Part shown: positions 25,021 to 37,945 of the stretch, piece after piece
Layout of the letters: each line of letters starts with the position of its first letter
Position numbering within the stretch: position 1 is the first letter of the stretch
The notes under the pieces: model-generated
Seen by the model: the letters and a program-made list of their open reading frames with translations, nothing else
Database searches by the model: none
What the model was told of the DNA's origin: nothing
Source of the DNA: Anas platyrhynchos
Lineage: Eukaryota > Chordata > Aves > Anseriformes > Anatidae
Assembly (NCBI RefSeq): GCF_047663525.1
Contig: NC_092592.1
Coordinates: 21,752,501-21,816,500, forward strand
Length of the DNA: 64,000 nt
Direction: 5' to 3'
Translations under genes and position numbers: made by a program

Positions 25021-28000
25021 ATGGTGAGTAAAGGCTTAGCTTTTTTTTAAAAAGGAAGGTACAGATCAATATATGTTTTAAAACCGCAAAAGAAGGATGT
25101 TTGAAAGGTTCACCTAATTATGCCTATATCTACATCCCTATTAGATATGGATGTATTCCATTAAAAACTGACAGAAGATGCAAAGAAAGACACATTTATG
25201 AAGATTACTGTGAATTTGGGTTTTGCTTTGTAATGATTTGGAAAAAAACAAAACAAAAAAAAAAACAAACAACTACATATATCTCTCTGGGTATTTCTCC
25301 TGCTGTTATCCTTTTCTCAGACTTGTTTGTGATAATATTCAGAATTTTGTAAGGTATAGATATGAAATAAAGCATAAAGCATAGCCTCTTTACAAGAAAA
25401 TGTATAATACAGTGTACTCGTTCTCTTTTTCTCTTTTTTCTCTTATCAAGCCATGTCCTATTTCAGCTTTTCAAGCCTCCAAATCTGTTTGCAGAATCTG
25501 AATCAACAGTTAGGTATTGCTAAATAGATAGACAAAGCCCTATGGCCCAGTTATCCTCTAATTTGTGCTCACCTAGTCCCCAAAACTACAGACATCAATT
25601 ACTGCCTCTGACGATAGTCTAGGGAATGGCATAAGTTTTAAAGAAGAGTTAGCAGTTTCTTCAATACATGTAGATTTGGAGATGAAGGAAGAAATTATCA
25701 TCTACTTATTTCTCTGCTAAGCTTTTCTTAGGGCTTGTCTTGTCTGTAATCAGTTGGAAAAGATTTTGTTGGACAAGGTGATCTGGCACCTCATTTCACA
25801 TTAATTCACCCAGTTGCAAAGGCCATTAAATCCAGTTCAGAAGATCTTGCTCTGCAAGATGACTGGTGGCATTCCCTTTTTAAGAGAGCAAACAAGCAAA
25901 AAGTATTCCCTGAGGTGCCTTGCTCTTGAAAACCCAGAGCAACGCAACCCTTATGTTGAACTAGAAATCCTTGGCATTACTGTGACAGTAATAACATCAC
26001 CTATTTTTTAATAAAGGGTATTGTTTCTGGCACTGCTCATTGATATCTTCTGCGCTCAGCCTGATTATATGTGGGACCTTTACTGCTAGCTAACTGTTAC
26101 TTAGCTGGTGTACCCGTTGGTTGTTCCAGAAAAAGGTCAGTTCAGAAGTGGTTACACAACACACACTTCCCCTTCTCTTTCTGTTCTGATCCAATAGAGG
26201 GTCCAGAACTTTGCTCTTTAGAGAGAGGAGTGCGCCCAGTTTCACCTAACTGACATTTCTTTGAATACCAAGATAAGGACAGATGTTGGAGCAAACTAAA
26301 GACAAAACATTCACAGAACACAGCCCAGGACAGCAAATGACAAATTGTAGTCAGTACTATAAAGACATAAGTACAGCACTCAGACCTCTGGTAGAAGTAG
26401 CCTGTGCAGCTGCAAACTTCTGCACCAGTTCAGAGGAAGCACCACCACCAGCATGCTCTGGACAACGAATATAAAGCAGGCAGCTTTAGTTAAATTGTTT
26501 AGTTAATAATAATCTCTCCTTAATAATTACTGTTATTTTCCCTTTAATTAAATTAAACTCATCTCAACCTGTGAGTTGTTCTTTACTTTACTTCTTCCCT
26601 TCCTCATCTAAGGAGGGGGAGTGAGAGAGCGGTTGTGGTGTTTAGCTGCCTAGCACGGTAAAACCACCACAAACGTACAACACAGGGATTCTGCCCCAAG
26701 GCACTAATTTGTGTCTCTTCCCTATCTGGCCACCTATTTCATGAAACTTACCAGAATCTAATTGGCTTTAAGACCCCAAATTTGCCAAAATTTTGGTGAA
26801 ATTGCTGTGCTCAGAAGTGATGCTGGGATGCTACACAGACAGTGATTTACAGGAGAAATAGCTAAATCTGACTCAAAGGCAATAAATAAAGCACTAATAA
26901 GAATCTGACAGGGCTTTTAAGTCTGCGCTACTATGGAAGCTTTTGGTAATTTATAGAGCTTGGACTTTGACAGGGAGCGATGCTACAGACACATTTATAT
27001 TACACCATTTTGTCTCTTCCCACACAAGGAAAATGCAGTGAAGTATCTAGAGTTCCCTTTTCCAACATTTTCGTGTGCACATAAGGTTGTTTCTAGCTAT
27101 TGTTTTGAGAAGCTAAGTCACTGAACCTGAAACAAAGATAATCAAAGTCGAATTACATTCATATCATGTGCTCCATGTCTCTTTTACAGAAAAGCTTTCT
27201 CGCGTTCCTTCTTGCAATGGGCATCATTGTGACACTGGGTGATGCATACTGCTTTACAAAAATAAACAAGCCAGGGGAGTCTGACAAAGGTAAGAACAGG
27301 GAAAGTGCTCTCACTTGATAGTTTTTTGTTGGCTCAGCTCTATGCAGAACTGCTGGGAAGGGCCCAAAATATCGGGGAGGTGGAAGTTGTCAGAAAGACC
27401 TGAATAAGATGTTCCAGCACTAAGGTTCCAAAACTAGGGAAAAATGGAATTTTCACCTGGACTGGGTATAGTTGCAGCAATACTACTGCTATTGGTGGTG
27501 GGTTGCTAGTGCTATGCCAGCACACAGAGCTGCTGCTGGAGTTGAGGGCGTTTCTGATTGCAGTGTGGTACTAGATGGCAAACCTGGCTGTTTGGTTGCT
27601 CATTTTCACCCCAGGTCTATAACACTGAAACTGTCTCTAAGAAGAAGATACAAGTTCAGGCTCTCAAAATAGTCCAGGTAATAGCCAGGAGGACAAAATG
27701 ACTTCTGTTTAATCATTATCAGGAAAAACATTTTCAGAAAATATACAGGCATTTTTAAACCTTTCATCTTTATTGTGGAGGCTTAAAGAACATCTTTTGT
27801 TTTGTTCCTGTGTTATGCAGGCTGTGTCCTGGATGGAAAAGTGTACCCATTTGGACATATCTCAAGGACAGATGATTGCTTCCGATGCACCTGCACCCAA
27901 AGCCAAATATCTTGCTGCTCCCTGTAAGTCTGAACTCACTGGCAGCATCATTGCCCATAGGAAGACCACAGGTTTTCATCTGCTGGGAATAAATGAGGCT

Positions 28001-28913
28001 CTAAAGGCACAAGAGAGCCTTTCCTCACCTCTCACAGAGGGATAAAAGCCACATACGGCTTCAGATGACTTGACTCCTTGGCTGTGGTTACCTTAGTTCA
28101 CTTTCTCCTGACTGGGGGTGGACACAGGCCCTTCCAGGCACATCCAGTTGGTGCTTGCCTTTAATGCTGAGCCACTTGTGAGCCCCTCTTACACTGTAGT
28201 TAAGTAGAAAGGAGTTCATTCCACAAGCTGCTTAAGTGCAGATCTTCTAAAGAACTCATGATGATCTGAATCCCTTTTCAGAGATGCTTTTCTTCACTGA
28301 ACATGCAGACATTAGAGTGGCATGGCTCTGCTCTGAAGTATCTCTTTCTAACATCCTCTTTTCCTCTTATCCCACCTTCTCAAAATACCAAAATGGCTAG
28401 ATTATGATCATTGCCTTTTCTCAGGTGACACCCACTTTCAGGAAATGGAAACCACACTCTAAGCATACTGAAAATAATGAAAATTGATGGAAAAGAGATA
28501 AAACAAGCTGAGACCATGCTTATCTCACATTGTAGAGTGCTGTGCTAAAAGAATTCCCATACTGGTACATCTACAAGTCATTGCAGAAGGACATCTGCTG
28601 AGGTGCTGGAAGCTGTAGCTGTGGGTGCTCAAGCTAGCTAGGCTGGTCTAAGCCACAGTTTCAGAGATTTCTTACTCTGCACTAGTTCGGTAGTTCAATA
28701 TATAGTCACCAAAGCACTGAATTATTGAATCTTTTATTGCTTTCAGTCTAACTTTTTTTTTTCTTTCTGTTTATCAACAATAGCTTTCATACTCCTGTTG
28801 GTTATGACAAAGAAAAATGTAAAATTGTTTTCAACAAGAGAAGCTGCAACTATGATGTTGTGGAGAAGAATGACCCCTCCAAGGAGTGCTTTGTCCACAG
28901 TCGTGTGGGTTAA
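25021..28913 (+). CDS. MSMB: Beta-microseminoprotein-like gene 1 (MSMB/PSP94 family), 111 aa, four exons
   Basis: Exons are 25021-25023 (ATG alone, followed by donor GTGAGT), 27190-27289, 27821-27923 and 28784-28913, all with AG/GT boundaries and intact phase. The product is a small secreted protein. It has a hydrophobic signal peptide (residues 1-20, SFLAFLLAMGIIVTLGDA) and a mature domain with ten cysteines (C22, 36, 54, 57, 59, 66, 67, 81, 90, 104). This spacing and the motifs TPVGYDKEKC and VVEKNDPSKEC are those of beta-microseminoprotein, an abundant secretory protein in mammalian seminal plasma and mucosal fluids. The avian role is not established. Net K/R minus D/E is about +3. Exon 1 is the least certain part, since it rests on one ATG/donor and a weak TATA. 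Intron 1 carries a copy of an interspersed repeat. It is the first of three intact tandem paralogues. Orthology to a single mammalian gene cannot be assigned. Confidence 0.88.
26490..26670 (+). mobile_element. Interspersed repeat copy 1 (avian family, class uncertain)
   Basis: It contains CTCATCTCAACCTGTGAGTT, a run with GGGGGAGTGAGAGAGCGG, and TGGTGTTTAGCTGCCTAGCA followed by GGTAAAACCAC. The reverse complement of 40326-40455 has the same order of segments with diverged bases, so the two are copies of one dispersed family. From memory it resembles a repeat common in non-galloanserine birds, probably LTR-derived, but I cannot name the subfamily. It lies in intron 1 of MSMB-like gene 1. Confidence 0.6.
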
Positions 28914-29112
28914 CAATGCACCTGCTCCAAGCCTACAGATGCTTTGCCATCAAAGATGCTCAAATACATGGCAGATCTTATGAAAGAGAGTAGTTCAGCA
29001 GCTCGCTTTTAATCTCCCAATTATTCTAATTCAGTAAACAAGGCACATAATCAGATACAAAGTCTTATTTCTGTCATTACTTGTTTTGGTATCACTGAGC
29101 TTTGTTGAATGC

Positions 29113-29118
29113 AATAAA
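29113..29118 (+). promoter_or_regulatory. Polyadenylation signal AATAAA of MSMB-like gene 1
   Basis: AATAAA lies 200 bp after the stop codon of MSMB-like gene 1, giving a short 3' UTR like those of the paralogues. Confidence 0.65.
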
Positions 29119-29139
29119 TGCAGATAAAACATCCAGAAA

Positions 29140-30830
29140 TGCTTCATAACGATGGCTCTTTTTATGTAATAATCCTGGGGAACATCACCTTCTTTGACAG
29201 AGGAACGCATTTGTCTCAGTACTTCAATGCGCCATACACCAGTGCCCTGGCAGAAGCTGCGCTCACGCTTTGCAGCTTCTGTTCTTGCCAAGCATCAGAG
29301 CAGCCATATTAGCTCCCCAGGTGTCAAAATTTAGAGGGGAAGCACTGTTTGGGATATGCTCGGCCACAACTCCTACTCCAGGCACCAGGCCTTGGGAATG
29401 GAGGAGGACACTGGACCAGATTCCCTTCAGTATGCTCTCTCCTTCATGTCACAATCTCTGAGGGTAACTTTTCAATATCTTGTTAGTGACTGGCATAGCT
29501 GGATCCCACCTGCCAGACACTGAGAATCCACAGAGTTTGAAGAGAACCCAATGCCAGCATAATCTTAGCTGTCTCAAGGTATGCTCTTGGGATGCAGAGC
29601 CTGTGTCACATCTTTGCCAGAGCTGGACATGCAGATGAACTATCTACTGCCAAGATCCAGAAAACACCTTGCTAAATTAAACATACACTTTCCTACCACT
29701 ACTACCAAAGCCAGAAGTGCAAGCCTTCAAACTACAGTGTAATTCTTTGGGTGGGAGTCACACTCAGCCAAGCTAACAAGCCTTTCTATTATGTAGTAGG
29801 CAAAGCACCAGTGATTACAAATCAAATAGAAAGCATCAGATTTTTGAGCCATTGTCTTCCTACTATATCTTCTTTCTTCTGGGGCAATGTCTGCTGAGTA
29901 GAGGGAGACACATTTCCCCCTGGCTCGTTGCCATATTTCAGCCAGACTTTGGACACAAGGAGATAGAAGAGGTTGCAGAGAGAAGCAACCAGTTTTCTTT
30001 CACAACCTGCTACTCCTCTGACAGTTAACTCCCGGATCAGCCCAAAGCCAGGTACTCACTTTCCAAGGCAACATCCTTTCCACCTGCCCTGCTCATTCTG
30101 GGGGGACCTAGTACCTAGGTCTGCTGCTGTGAGCATTCAACAATGGTCTGCTTCAGTTTGACAAACTACTTTCTGGTTCCAGTTCACAGGAACTGCAGCC
30201 AGGCCGGCCAGGGAGTAACAAGCTGTAAAATAAAATGGACCTTGTAGCTCGGACAGTACACACTGTGAGTTCCTAAGTCCCTAAAGCATTCATGAACTGC
30301 CCATGGAGGTCATTTGCACTGCTGCAGGAGTTTTGGCAAGACCCATGCTGCTAAAACGCATGACCTCTGAAAAATCACTGAGGATGACAGATCATTGCCC
30401 TTTTTCTCCCCCTTCCTCTCTCTCTCGCTTTTTTCTCCAGCAACATCACCACCCAATAGCAGCCACTATTCCTCTCCACAGCCCCCTCTGACTTGCTGCC
30501 AGGTGTCCTCCTCCAAGCTCCACTCCTGAAGCCTGTACACACTGCACTGCTTAATGGTTCTTGCCCACACTGCAAAGAGAGCTGGGTCAGCTCCTGGAGA
30601 CGTGCTGAGCCACAGCTTCCTCATGGCATAGGGTTTTCTTCTACGAGCAGGTAGTTCGTTGCTAATAAGAACCAGGGATTTTCTTCCTGAATTCTTCCCA
30701 CTAAAACAAGCGAATCTGTGCACCTAAATATGTTCACCACGCACATTTGCATTAGATCTAGACTTAGCATCCATCACATGCCCTTCAGATGGGAAAGCAG
30801 AGGGGAGTTAATCTTATTTTCCACTTCTGA
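29140..30830. other. Intergenic, MSMB-like gene 1 to decayed copy
   Basis: No exon with MSMB-type cysteine spacing and no other recognisable coding sequence. Only short open frames and ordinary sequence are seen. Confidence 0.55.
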
Positions 30831-30835
30831 GAAGG

Positions 30836-30842
30836 TATAAAT
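30836..30842 (+). promoter_or_regulatory. Relict TATA box (TATAAAT) of the decayed MSMB-like copy
   Basis: TATAAAT lies 54 bp before an ATG joined to GTAAAC. This copies the TATA-to-ATG spacing of MSMB-like gene 3 (53 bp), so the promoter and first exon of the duplicate seem to be preserved. Confidence 0.5.
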
Positions 30843-30889
30843 TGTGTCTTCCCAGCTACTGCTCCATGTTCTATCTTCTGGAAGGAAAA

Positions 30890-33625
30890 ATGGTAAACAC
30901 TGCAGTCCTTGTTAATTCAAATACTCGGTCAGCCTGCAGGTGCTAGGACCAATTTGGTACTGGAGAATTTCCAAGATAGCAGAGAGGTGGAAACAACCTT
31001 CTGACTGACAGGGTAGGTTGCAAGGACAAGTTACAGACCAATGCAGCTGTGTGCTGGAGTCCTGTGTAACACATCAAGAATGTCTTTTCTGGGTTTTTAA
31101 TGTAGCCGTTGGAACAACAAGAGTCTCTTCCTGTAAAACTCAAACTTGGACTTCTGCTGAATGACACTTACACTGGGCTGGAATTTGGGGAGGTAAATTC
31201 TTGTCTGCATGAATGGACAAACTAACACAAAACGAATGAGTGGCTGGGATTTGACAAGGGAAATAGCAAGAAAAACATGCTGCAAGGTGAGTTAATCCAC
31301 TGTGTACCACAGTTTCACCAAGGGCAACCTTTTCCTGTATAGTGTAGGCAGTGCTGAGCATTGCTGCTTTCTGCCTTGCCACCATTTGCCCTCTGTACTG
31401 TAACAATAGCTTCATTTCTCTTGTTGCTTTTTCTTTTCTTCTTTATTTTTTCTTTTCTTACCATGAGAGCCTTACCCTCCCCAGACAGCAGGTGTTCTTC
31501 GGCCTCTGTTTCATTTGAACAGCTGTGCTATGCCATGACACTAGCTTCTGCTCCCCTGTCCTGCCTGTGATCCCATTGCCAAGGCCACCCCAAACCCAGT
31601 TTCCTGCTACATGCAAAGCTCCTGCCTGGGGCCTCCTAAATCCCTGTGTTTCTACAATCCAGAATTTTGGATTCTGCCTATCACTGGGGATAGAATTTCA
31701 GCCACTGATGGGCTTCTAACAGAATCTCCCACTCATTAATGGCCTACATCTGCCCACAAATAAGAGACCAGGCAACAATACCCCCCAAATATGCTGCTTC
31801 TGCACAGTCTCTTGTCTCCAGAACTGATTATTTAAAAAAAAAAAAAAAAAAAAAGTCTGTGGTTAAGCGGTGTATGGTTTGAAAATACACACGTCTTCCA
31901 GGGTAAGTGCACTGTTTAATGATACTTCACAGTCATGAAGAGTCTGTTGTGTTGTAAAAGTGAGCATTCTTAGGTAGGAAAGAGATCCTTGCTTGGCCTA
32001 AAATAAATTGTCACCTTATGTTCATTCAGCAGAGGTATTGGCTTCTCAAGAAAACCTGTGTCAAACTCTGCTGGCCGTTAATAAAATCAGATGGATTTGT
32101 GGAATGTTTTCTCTGGCGTTGCTTTTGGTAAATTGCCTATGAACATTGTTTTAAAGCTTTCTTATGGCTTCATTTGAGATACCTCTTTTTGGGAAAAACA
32201 TCCAAGCAGTTTGCAAGCACTAGTATTACATTCTTAGCCTTTTAAAGTCCTCTGCACTGTGGGCTGGATATCAGTCAATAATTCCATGTTTCTGTAAAAT
32301 TGCTTCCTGTGAAGTTGAAGAAAATGTGAGGGGCCAGAAATAGAGTTGGTTCAGCTTTTTCCAGCATGTACATTTGCATATGATTTTTTTTTTAAACTTG
32401 ACCTTTACCCCTTGATTTAAGCATGTTATTCCTCAAGTTGCAGATGGAAGGCACTGTATGTGGCTGCTAGTACTTCGCATATCTTTGTTGTTTCATTATC
32501 CATTTCTCATCTTGCATTCCTTTATTATTCTCAGTGAAGTTCTTTATGCGAGGTAAAACATTCTCAGTGTATTTACAGCCATAACCATGGATAGATCTCA
32601 GTAGCTGCAAGCTTTGCAGAACAGACAGCAGGTTTTATGCAAAACCTGTTTCATAAGAAGTGGCAAGATGGTGAATGGAGACAGGGCTGGAAGAGATGAT
32701 ATCCCGAGTCATTGAGCACTGTTCTTTACCATTGCAAAATATGCATCATACTATCATTTTCATGAGCTTAGAGTAGTGTCCAAGTCCTACCCTTCCGGTG
32801 CTTCCCCTTTTCTTTCTCAAAGAGAGGGAAAACAATTCTTCTAGCACAAGTATGCTTTCACTGACTATTAAAATGCTTCCTATAAACAGCCATAGGCAGT
32901 GTGTGTGTGCTTCTTTACAGCAGTGTTTCCTGAGCTTCCTTCTTGCCTTTGGCTTCTTCACATCACTATGCAATGTATACTGTTATTATGAACTACATAG
33001 CCCAGGAGCAATTCTGGTGAAAATTGCCAGAAGAGCCACAACAGCCCTCTTTAGGTTACTCTTTTCTAGTTGTTGCCTACTGGAAACAGAGAGAATGTAT
33101 ACATGTATAGAATAGGAAATGGGATGAAGCAGGATTTTATACATTACAGTGGAAAACAGCAGAGAAAGAAAAAAGAAAACATCCAGACAGCTGAGATATC
33201 CCATGAGTTTGACTGAAGCACTCTGTGGCTACCCTCCCCACCCCAGACTGTTATGAGTCCATGCAGCAATAATATCCAAGCAATGAGTTTTTATCTTCAT
33301 GGAATCAGTGACTAAGAGATTTAAAAAAAAAAAAAAAAAAAATGGAAACAAGCTCAAGTCTCTCAAAATAGAGCTGAAATATAGTGCAGGTAGAATATAA
33401 ACAGAATTAACTAATTTTTCCCAAAATGGCCCTGGCCCTAAGATTGCTGAGTTATGTAACTTCAGTTTTATGCTGTCAATTAAACAGGAATATTTCCTTT
33501 CATTTGTGCATACATTACAGATGATGTTAAAGGTGGAAGGCTGCCTGAGTTTGGCACCATCTGGAAGACCAAAGGAGTACTTCCAAAATCAGTGTAGCCA
33601 GACTGGAATCTGCTGTTGCACCACA
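30890..33625 (+). pseudogene. Decayed beta-microseminoprotein-like copy (exons 1-3 traceable, exon 4 not found)
   Basis: Exon 1 is a lone ATG at 30890-30892 followed by GTAAAC. Exon 2 begins at 32921 after TTCTTTACAG and encodes CFLSFLLAFGFFTSLCNVYC, which keeps the signal peptide and the first mature cysteine at residue 22. Its likely end at 33016 puts it in phase 0, whereas the intact genes have phase 1. Exon 3 (about 33521-33625) still reads EFGTIWKTK and then, after one extra base in 33571-33577, EYFQNQCSQTGICCCT. These align residue by residue with TEDCYECSCSREGIDCCT of gene 2. Two family cysteines are replaced (Y and N), the GC at the exon start is lost, and the donor GT is mutated to AT. 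No exon 4 was found before 37.8 kb. The gene cannot make a normal product. Confidence 0.75.
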
Positions 33626-35068
33626 TTAAGTTCCACCAAGCCAAATGCACCCATGGTAGGAATGGCAGCAACACTCCCACCTGCCTCCCTTCTCATAGCT
33701 GACTGCTTAGGTCACACCTCCATCAAAAATCTTTGCTTTTTCATGGACTTATGATCTTCATTTGCTTAATCAACTGCAGAGTTTGGATAACGATCTGTTT
33801 TATGGAAATACTGTGTTTTCTCATTTCTGGAATAAGCTTTTCTTTTATTTTCTGGTTTGCAGAAGATTTCTAAGATATTTTTGTTACCACATGGCTTGAA
33901 GTGAAAATTAGCTATGTAGGAAATACTGCATTTCCCATAAATTCAAGCTCTTTTTTTGGCTGACTATGCCACTCTTAACCATTCTGTTTTTCTGCTCCTG
34001 GACTTTTAACCTTGCTGCCATAGTATTTGTGATAATCTTCCCCAATGCTGCCCACACATCAGAGACAGAGGTAGCCTTCTTGCAAACACAGCCTGGGCTT
34101 TACTTTACTTTAGATCTTCTTGTCTTTATGTTCTTTACCTAGCACTGATCCTTTATTTTTGCGATCATGACAGGACAGGATTTTCTGGGCCAGATGAAGA
34201 ATTACCATGCATTTTAAAACATGTGCCTTCGCAAGAGGGATCTTTGCTTTCCCACAGAACTAGACAGGAAATAATCCAGTGTTTCTCATCTCCCTGAAAC
34301 TACGTTGAATTCAAACTGAAATTTGGCCCAGTGATGGGGACTCTGTTACATATGGAAGGAGAAAACGGTGTTCAAGTCAGGGAAGAAATGACGTTGTTGA
34401 CTCCAGCTTAGGCCTTCCAGCTTGAACTGAGACTTCAGTTCAAATTTCTGCTCTGCCAGATACCATCCTGGTAAAGCCATTCACACCATCAGACTTTTGA
34501 CTATGACATTTATACATCTTTGACAACGCCTAGAACAGGAGAGATCTGAGGGCACAGGTTTTGAGGTTTGTGTGTGTATAAGCCTCAGAGTTAACAAAAA
34601 TGTTCCCACCAAGATAAAACTTTCTTCTAACAGATTTACTGTGTCAAAAGCTCACCATATTCTTTATTGCTGTTTAACTATACTTCTCCTTAAACAATTG
34701 CCTTGTTTTGCATGCATATGTGGAAGATATCATTCAACAGTTGTAAAGCCAACATGCACTACACCTAGCATTGTCCACTTAAGATCACCATGAATTTATT
34801 TGTAAAGTGGTGTTTACTTGTGATCTGTGAGCTGATATGCCTCACACTTCCTCTTGCTTTCTCCCTTCGAATGGCAGTGCCAGTCAACTTCACATATCCA
34901 GTGAGTAAAGCAGTGACTTGTCTTCCATAAGGAATACAGCACATAGTCTCTCCCCTGCAGAAAGCAGAGCATTCTAAAGAAAGTGAGGGTGGTACTGAAA
35001 TGGTGTGCTAAGAAACAGGGTTCCTGGGCTGCTTTCTTTTTATCTTGAAGTTGTTCTTGGATATTAAC

Positions 35069-35560
35069 TTTTTTTTTTTTTTTTTTTGGTTGTTTAAGAA
35101 CTTTACTGCTCTGAAATAATGCTGTATTTCTCTGTTGACTGCCTACCACTGAAAAATACAGACAAAAGCAAGGGTGATGGGGGGTGCATTACGCTAGTTA
35201 TCTCAGTGGTCATCAGTGACCTGTATCCAGAAACTCCAGGTGAGGAATGACCAACTAAAATAGCGAGATAGATCTTCAAGAAAGTCTCCAAGATTTCCCC
35301 CTCCCCCCCTTCCCTGGGGAAGGGACGGGATACTCTGTTCATCAGTGTGAGTGCAAAGAGGGCACAGAACTCGGTGGAACACGGATATATTCTTTGAATG
35401 TTTTTAAGAAGAAATAAACTGGTTGAGCAGACAACAGGAAATTTCAACAGAGCAGTATCTGCTGTAGATATCTGTTCGTGCCCCATGGCATCTATCCTCC
35501 TGCACACGAGCAGCATGAAGAAATGCAACATAGTATGGGCCATATACATGTCTGACAACC
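35069..35560 (-). other. Possible retroposed transcript fragment with poly(A) tail (minus strand)
   Basis: On the minus strand, AGTAAA (a weaker polyadenylation signal, 35102-35107 reversed) is followed 14 bases later by 19 A (35069-35087). An open frame of 151 codons (35103-35558) precedes it but resembles no family I know. The layout fits a retrocopy of a 3' UTR or gene end. Target-site duplications were not seen, so a chance A-run is also possible. Confidence 0.25.
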
Positions 35561-35643
35561 TCAGTAAGCATATATGAATGGACTATACACAGAATTTGCT
35601 ATTCTGAGCAGTGTCAGAAACACAGCATGTTTTAAGGGTCACC

Positions 35644-35680
35644 TGAGGTGATCCTGCAAACTGAGGTGATCATGCAAAAA
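35644..35680. repeat. Short imperfect tandem duplication (about 20-bp unit)
   Basis: CTGAGGTGATCCTGCAAA is followed directly by CTGAGGTGATCATGCAAA, differing at one base. It is probably a local slippage product. Confidence 0.75.
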
Positions 35681-37873
35681 GCTTCTTCACTGTCCCTAGG
35701 CATTGCACAGGCTTAGACAGATCAGACCCTGCTGCATTCCAAAGAAAGCTGCTTGCAAGAGCCTCTCTCCATTCCTGGCATAGCTTGTGCCTAAAAATCA
35801 GGGAAGGGCCCTGCAATGGGGATGGCTGGGCAGTCCACACTTGTCTGAAAGGTTGACAGACTGCACACACCCATTGGTTGGATTTGTGTTTTTTGGAATT
35901 AAAGCAATAAACACATTCTCTGTCACTCAGCACCAAACCAGCAAGTTCAATGGGTCTTGGCTGTAACAGATTCCACGGGTTTCACTCCCACATACCTGCG
36001 TCACAATTTGCAATGGTGAGTTTTGTTCACACACAAAACCTGCTGCAGGACACACATCAAGCAAAATGTTGTGTGCAAGCTTCCACACTATGGAAGGAGA
36101 AAAAATATAAATGACTCACTAAGACTAACAGAATCAAGATGATATAATTTGATGGTCATTTCTTAGGAACTATCACAGAATACTTCCTCCTTTAACCTTT
36201 GTAACTCCCATAGCCTTCTCAGCCAAGGTCAAATAGTTACTTACCCACCATGTAGGAATTACAAAGTACAGGCAAGCAAATCAAGTACCTGCCCTCAGCC
36301 ATCTCAGATGTAAGCAATTAGGTCAGGCAACATAGCGACAGGACAATGAAAGGAAGAATGTGAACTCTCTCCATCCTCACTGTAACCAACACAAAAGAAG
36401 GCCTTGGCCAAGGACCAGGATATATGTTTTTGTTAACCTACAGAGTCTTTTATTTCCTTCAATAGAACAATGCATCTGGTCTGGAATACCTCGTCTGAAA
36501 AACTATCCCAGACCACAATGACACTGTGAAATTGGTTTCATATATGTTTGTGACACATCTAAAGTGGATATTTGTACTCTGCTGATGCCAGGAAAGAAAT
36601 TTCCAGTACCTATGCTCATGGACTAACATGTTCTGTTGATTTATTAATGATTAGAGCTCAAGGGCATTAACCATGTGGCTGTGGTACTAGTCATTTCAGG
36701 ACAGTGCATACATCGATGTTGCCAAATCCAGCTTATTAATTATAAGCTGATTCTGGGCAGTTTTATCAAACCTAAGAATACCTGAAAACTCTGTAGGTCT
36801 TTTCTCCCATCCTGAAGAAAGATCTTGTAACTAAAGAAACACACACACTGGAAGAAAAAAAGGGGGGAGGTGGAGCGGGGAAGTTACAAAAACACTGTCT
36901 TCTCATGCTGCAATGAGAATTTACCCAGCCTACCAAGTTGAAAGCCAGCGAAGGCTGCCCCTATGAGTTGTCACACTGTGACATGCATTGCAATAATGCT
37001 GGCTTTCTCAAATGGACATCCTGAGTGAGCTCTCAACTCTGGAGTTTGGGTAGAAGTGGAGTAGTCACCCCAGCATGGAGTTAACCTCAACTGTCAAATC
37101 CACACAATGAGGCAAAAGAGTTAGGCAGCCAGAATAGCTGAAGTATTGCTAATTGTGTAGCCCTGTTAACAAGAAGCCTTCCCATTCCTATCAGAGCTAC
37201 ACAATCTGCAATACCTGAATGAACTAAACCAAAACTAAGCAAAAGAGATCTGTTCTTGACACCTTCGCTATCAAATTACTGATAGTGAAAAACTAAGAGT
37301 GTCTGTCCTGACACTGCCTACCGCACACACAGAGGGCCTCAGCACTTGGGTCTTCTAAATGATGGAAAAGTAAATACTGAAGAAAATGGTCATCTAGCAC
37401 CCTTTTTTAAGGGCTCATAGATGCCAGCTACTCTTCACAGAAACCCATCTTTCCACATAATCCTTTCAACCACCACTCCTTTTCCACAAGAGCCTTCCTG
37501 CATCTGATGAACAAGAAAGATGAAAAATTGCTCAAAATTTGTCTCTTAAAATCTAGATGGTTCAAATTAAGCATGAAAATATTGGTGTGAGCAACAGCCA
37601 CAACCACACAGTCCCTAATGGGTTTTTCAGTGCATTAAATATTCCTCTCAGGCTTGAAATTCCTTCTGAAGTACCTCCCATAGCTCCCTTCTAAATGTGG
37701 AGTGGAACAAAAGCCACACCTATTTCATCAGTGCCTTTCAGAACCAAACCTTCCTGAGTATAATTGGCTTATTTTAATAATCTCCACTGCATGAGGTCAT
37801 TTTGCAGAAACCTTATTGGAGTTATTCATGTATGTTCAGTTTGCTCAAGAACTGGTATCAGATGTTTCCTCTC

Positions 37874-37880
37874 TATATAA
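37874..37880 (+). promoter_or_regulatory. TATA box (TATATAA) of MSMB-like gene 2
   Basis: TATATAA lies 72 bp before the proposed ATG, predicting a start near 37905 and a leader of about 40 bases. No other regulatory site could be read with confidence. Confidence 0.65.
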
Positions 37881-37945
37881 GTTCTTGGACAAGATGAACT
37901 TCCTTCAGGCTGGTTCCTTACTGGAAACCTCATAATTCTACGAGA

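Larger units (their letters stand above)
33640..37860. other. Intergenic, decayed copy to MSMB-like gene 2
   Basis: No MSMB exon 4 and no other gene recognised. It holds a possible retroposed segment ending in a T-run (35069-35087) and a short imperfect tandem duplication at about 35645-35680. Open frames of up to 151 codons on the minus strand show no domain I recognise. Confidence 0.5.

Noticed and set aside
32798-33115. Plus-strand 105-codon frame as an intact gene
   Set aside because: It is the decayed MSMB exon 2 read through its flanks. The real relict exon begins at the acceptor before 32921.
34572-34793. Possible exon 4 of the MSMB pseudogene
   Set aside because: The translation near 34.58 kb has lysines and a VNKNV stretch but lacks the GYDKEKC and VVEKND motifs and the cysteine spacing.
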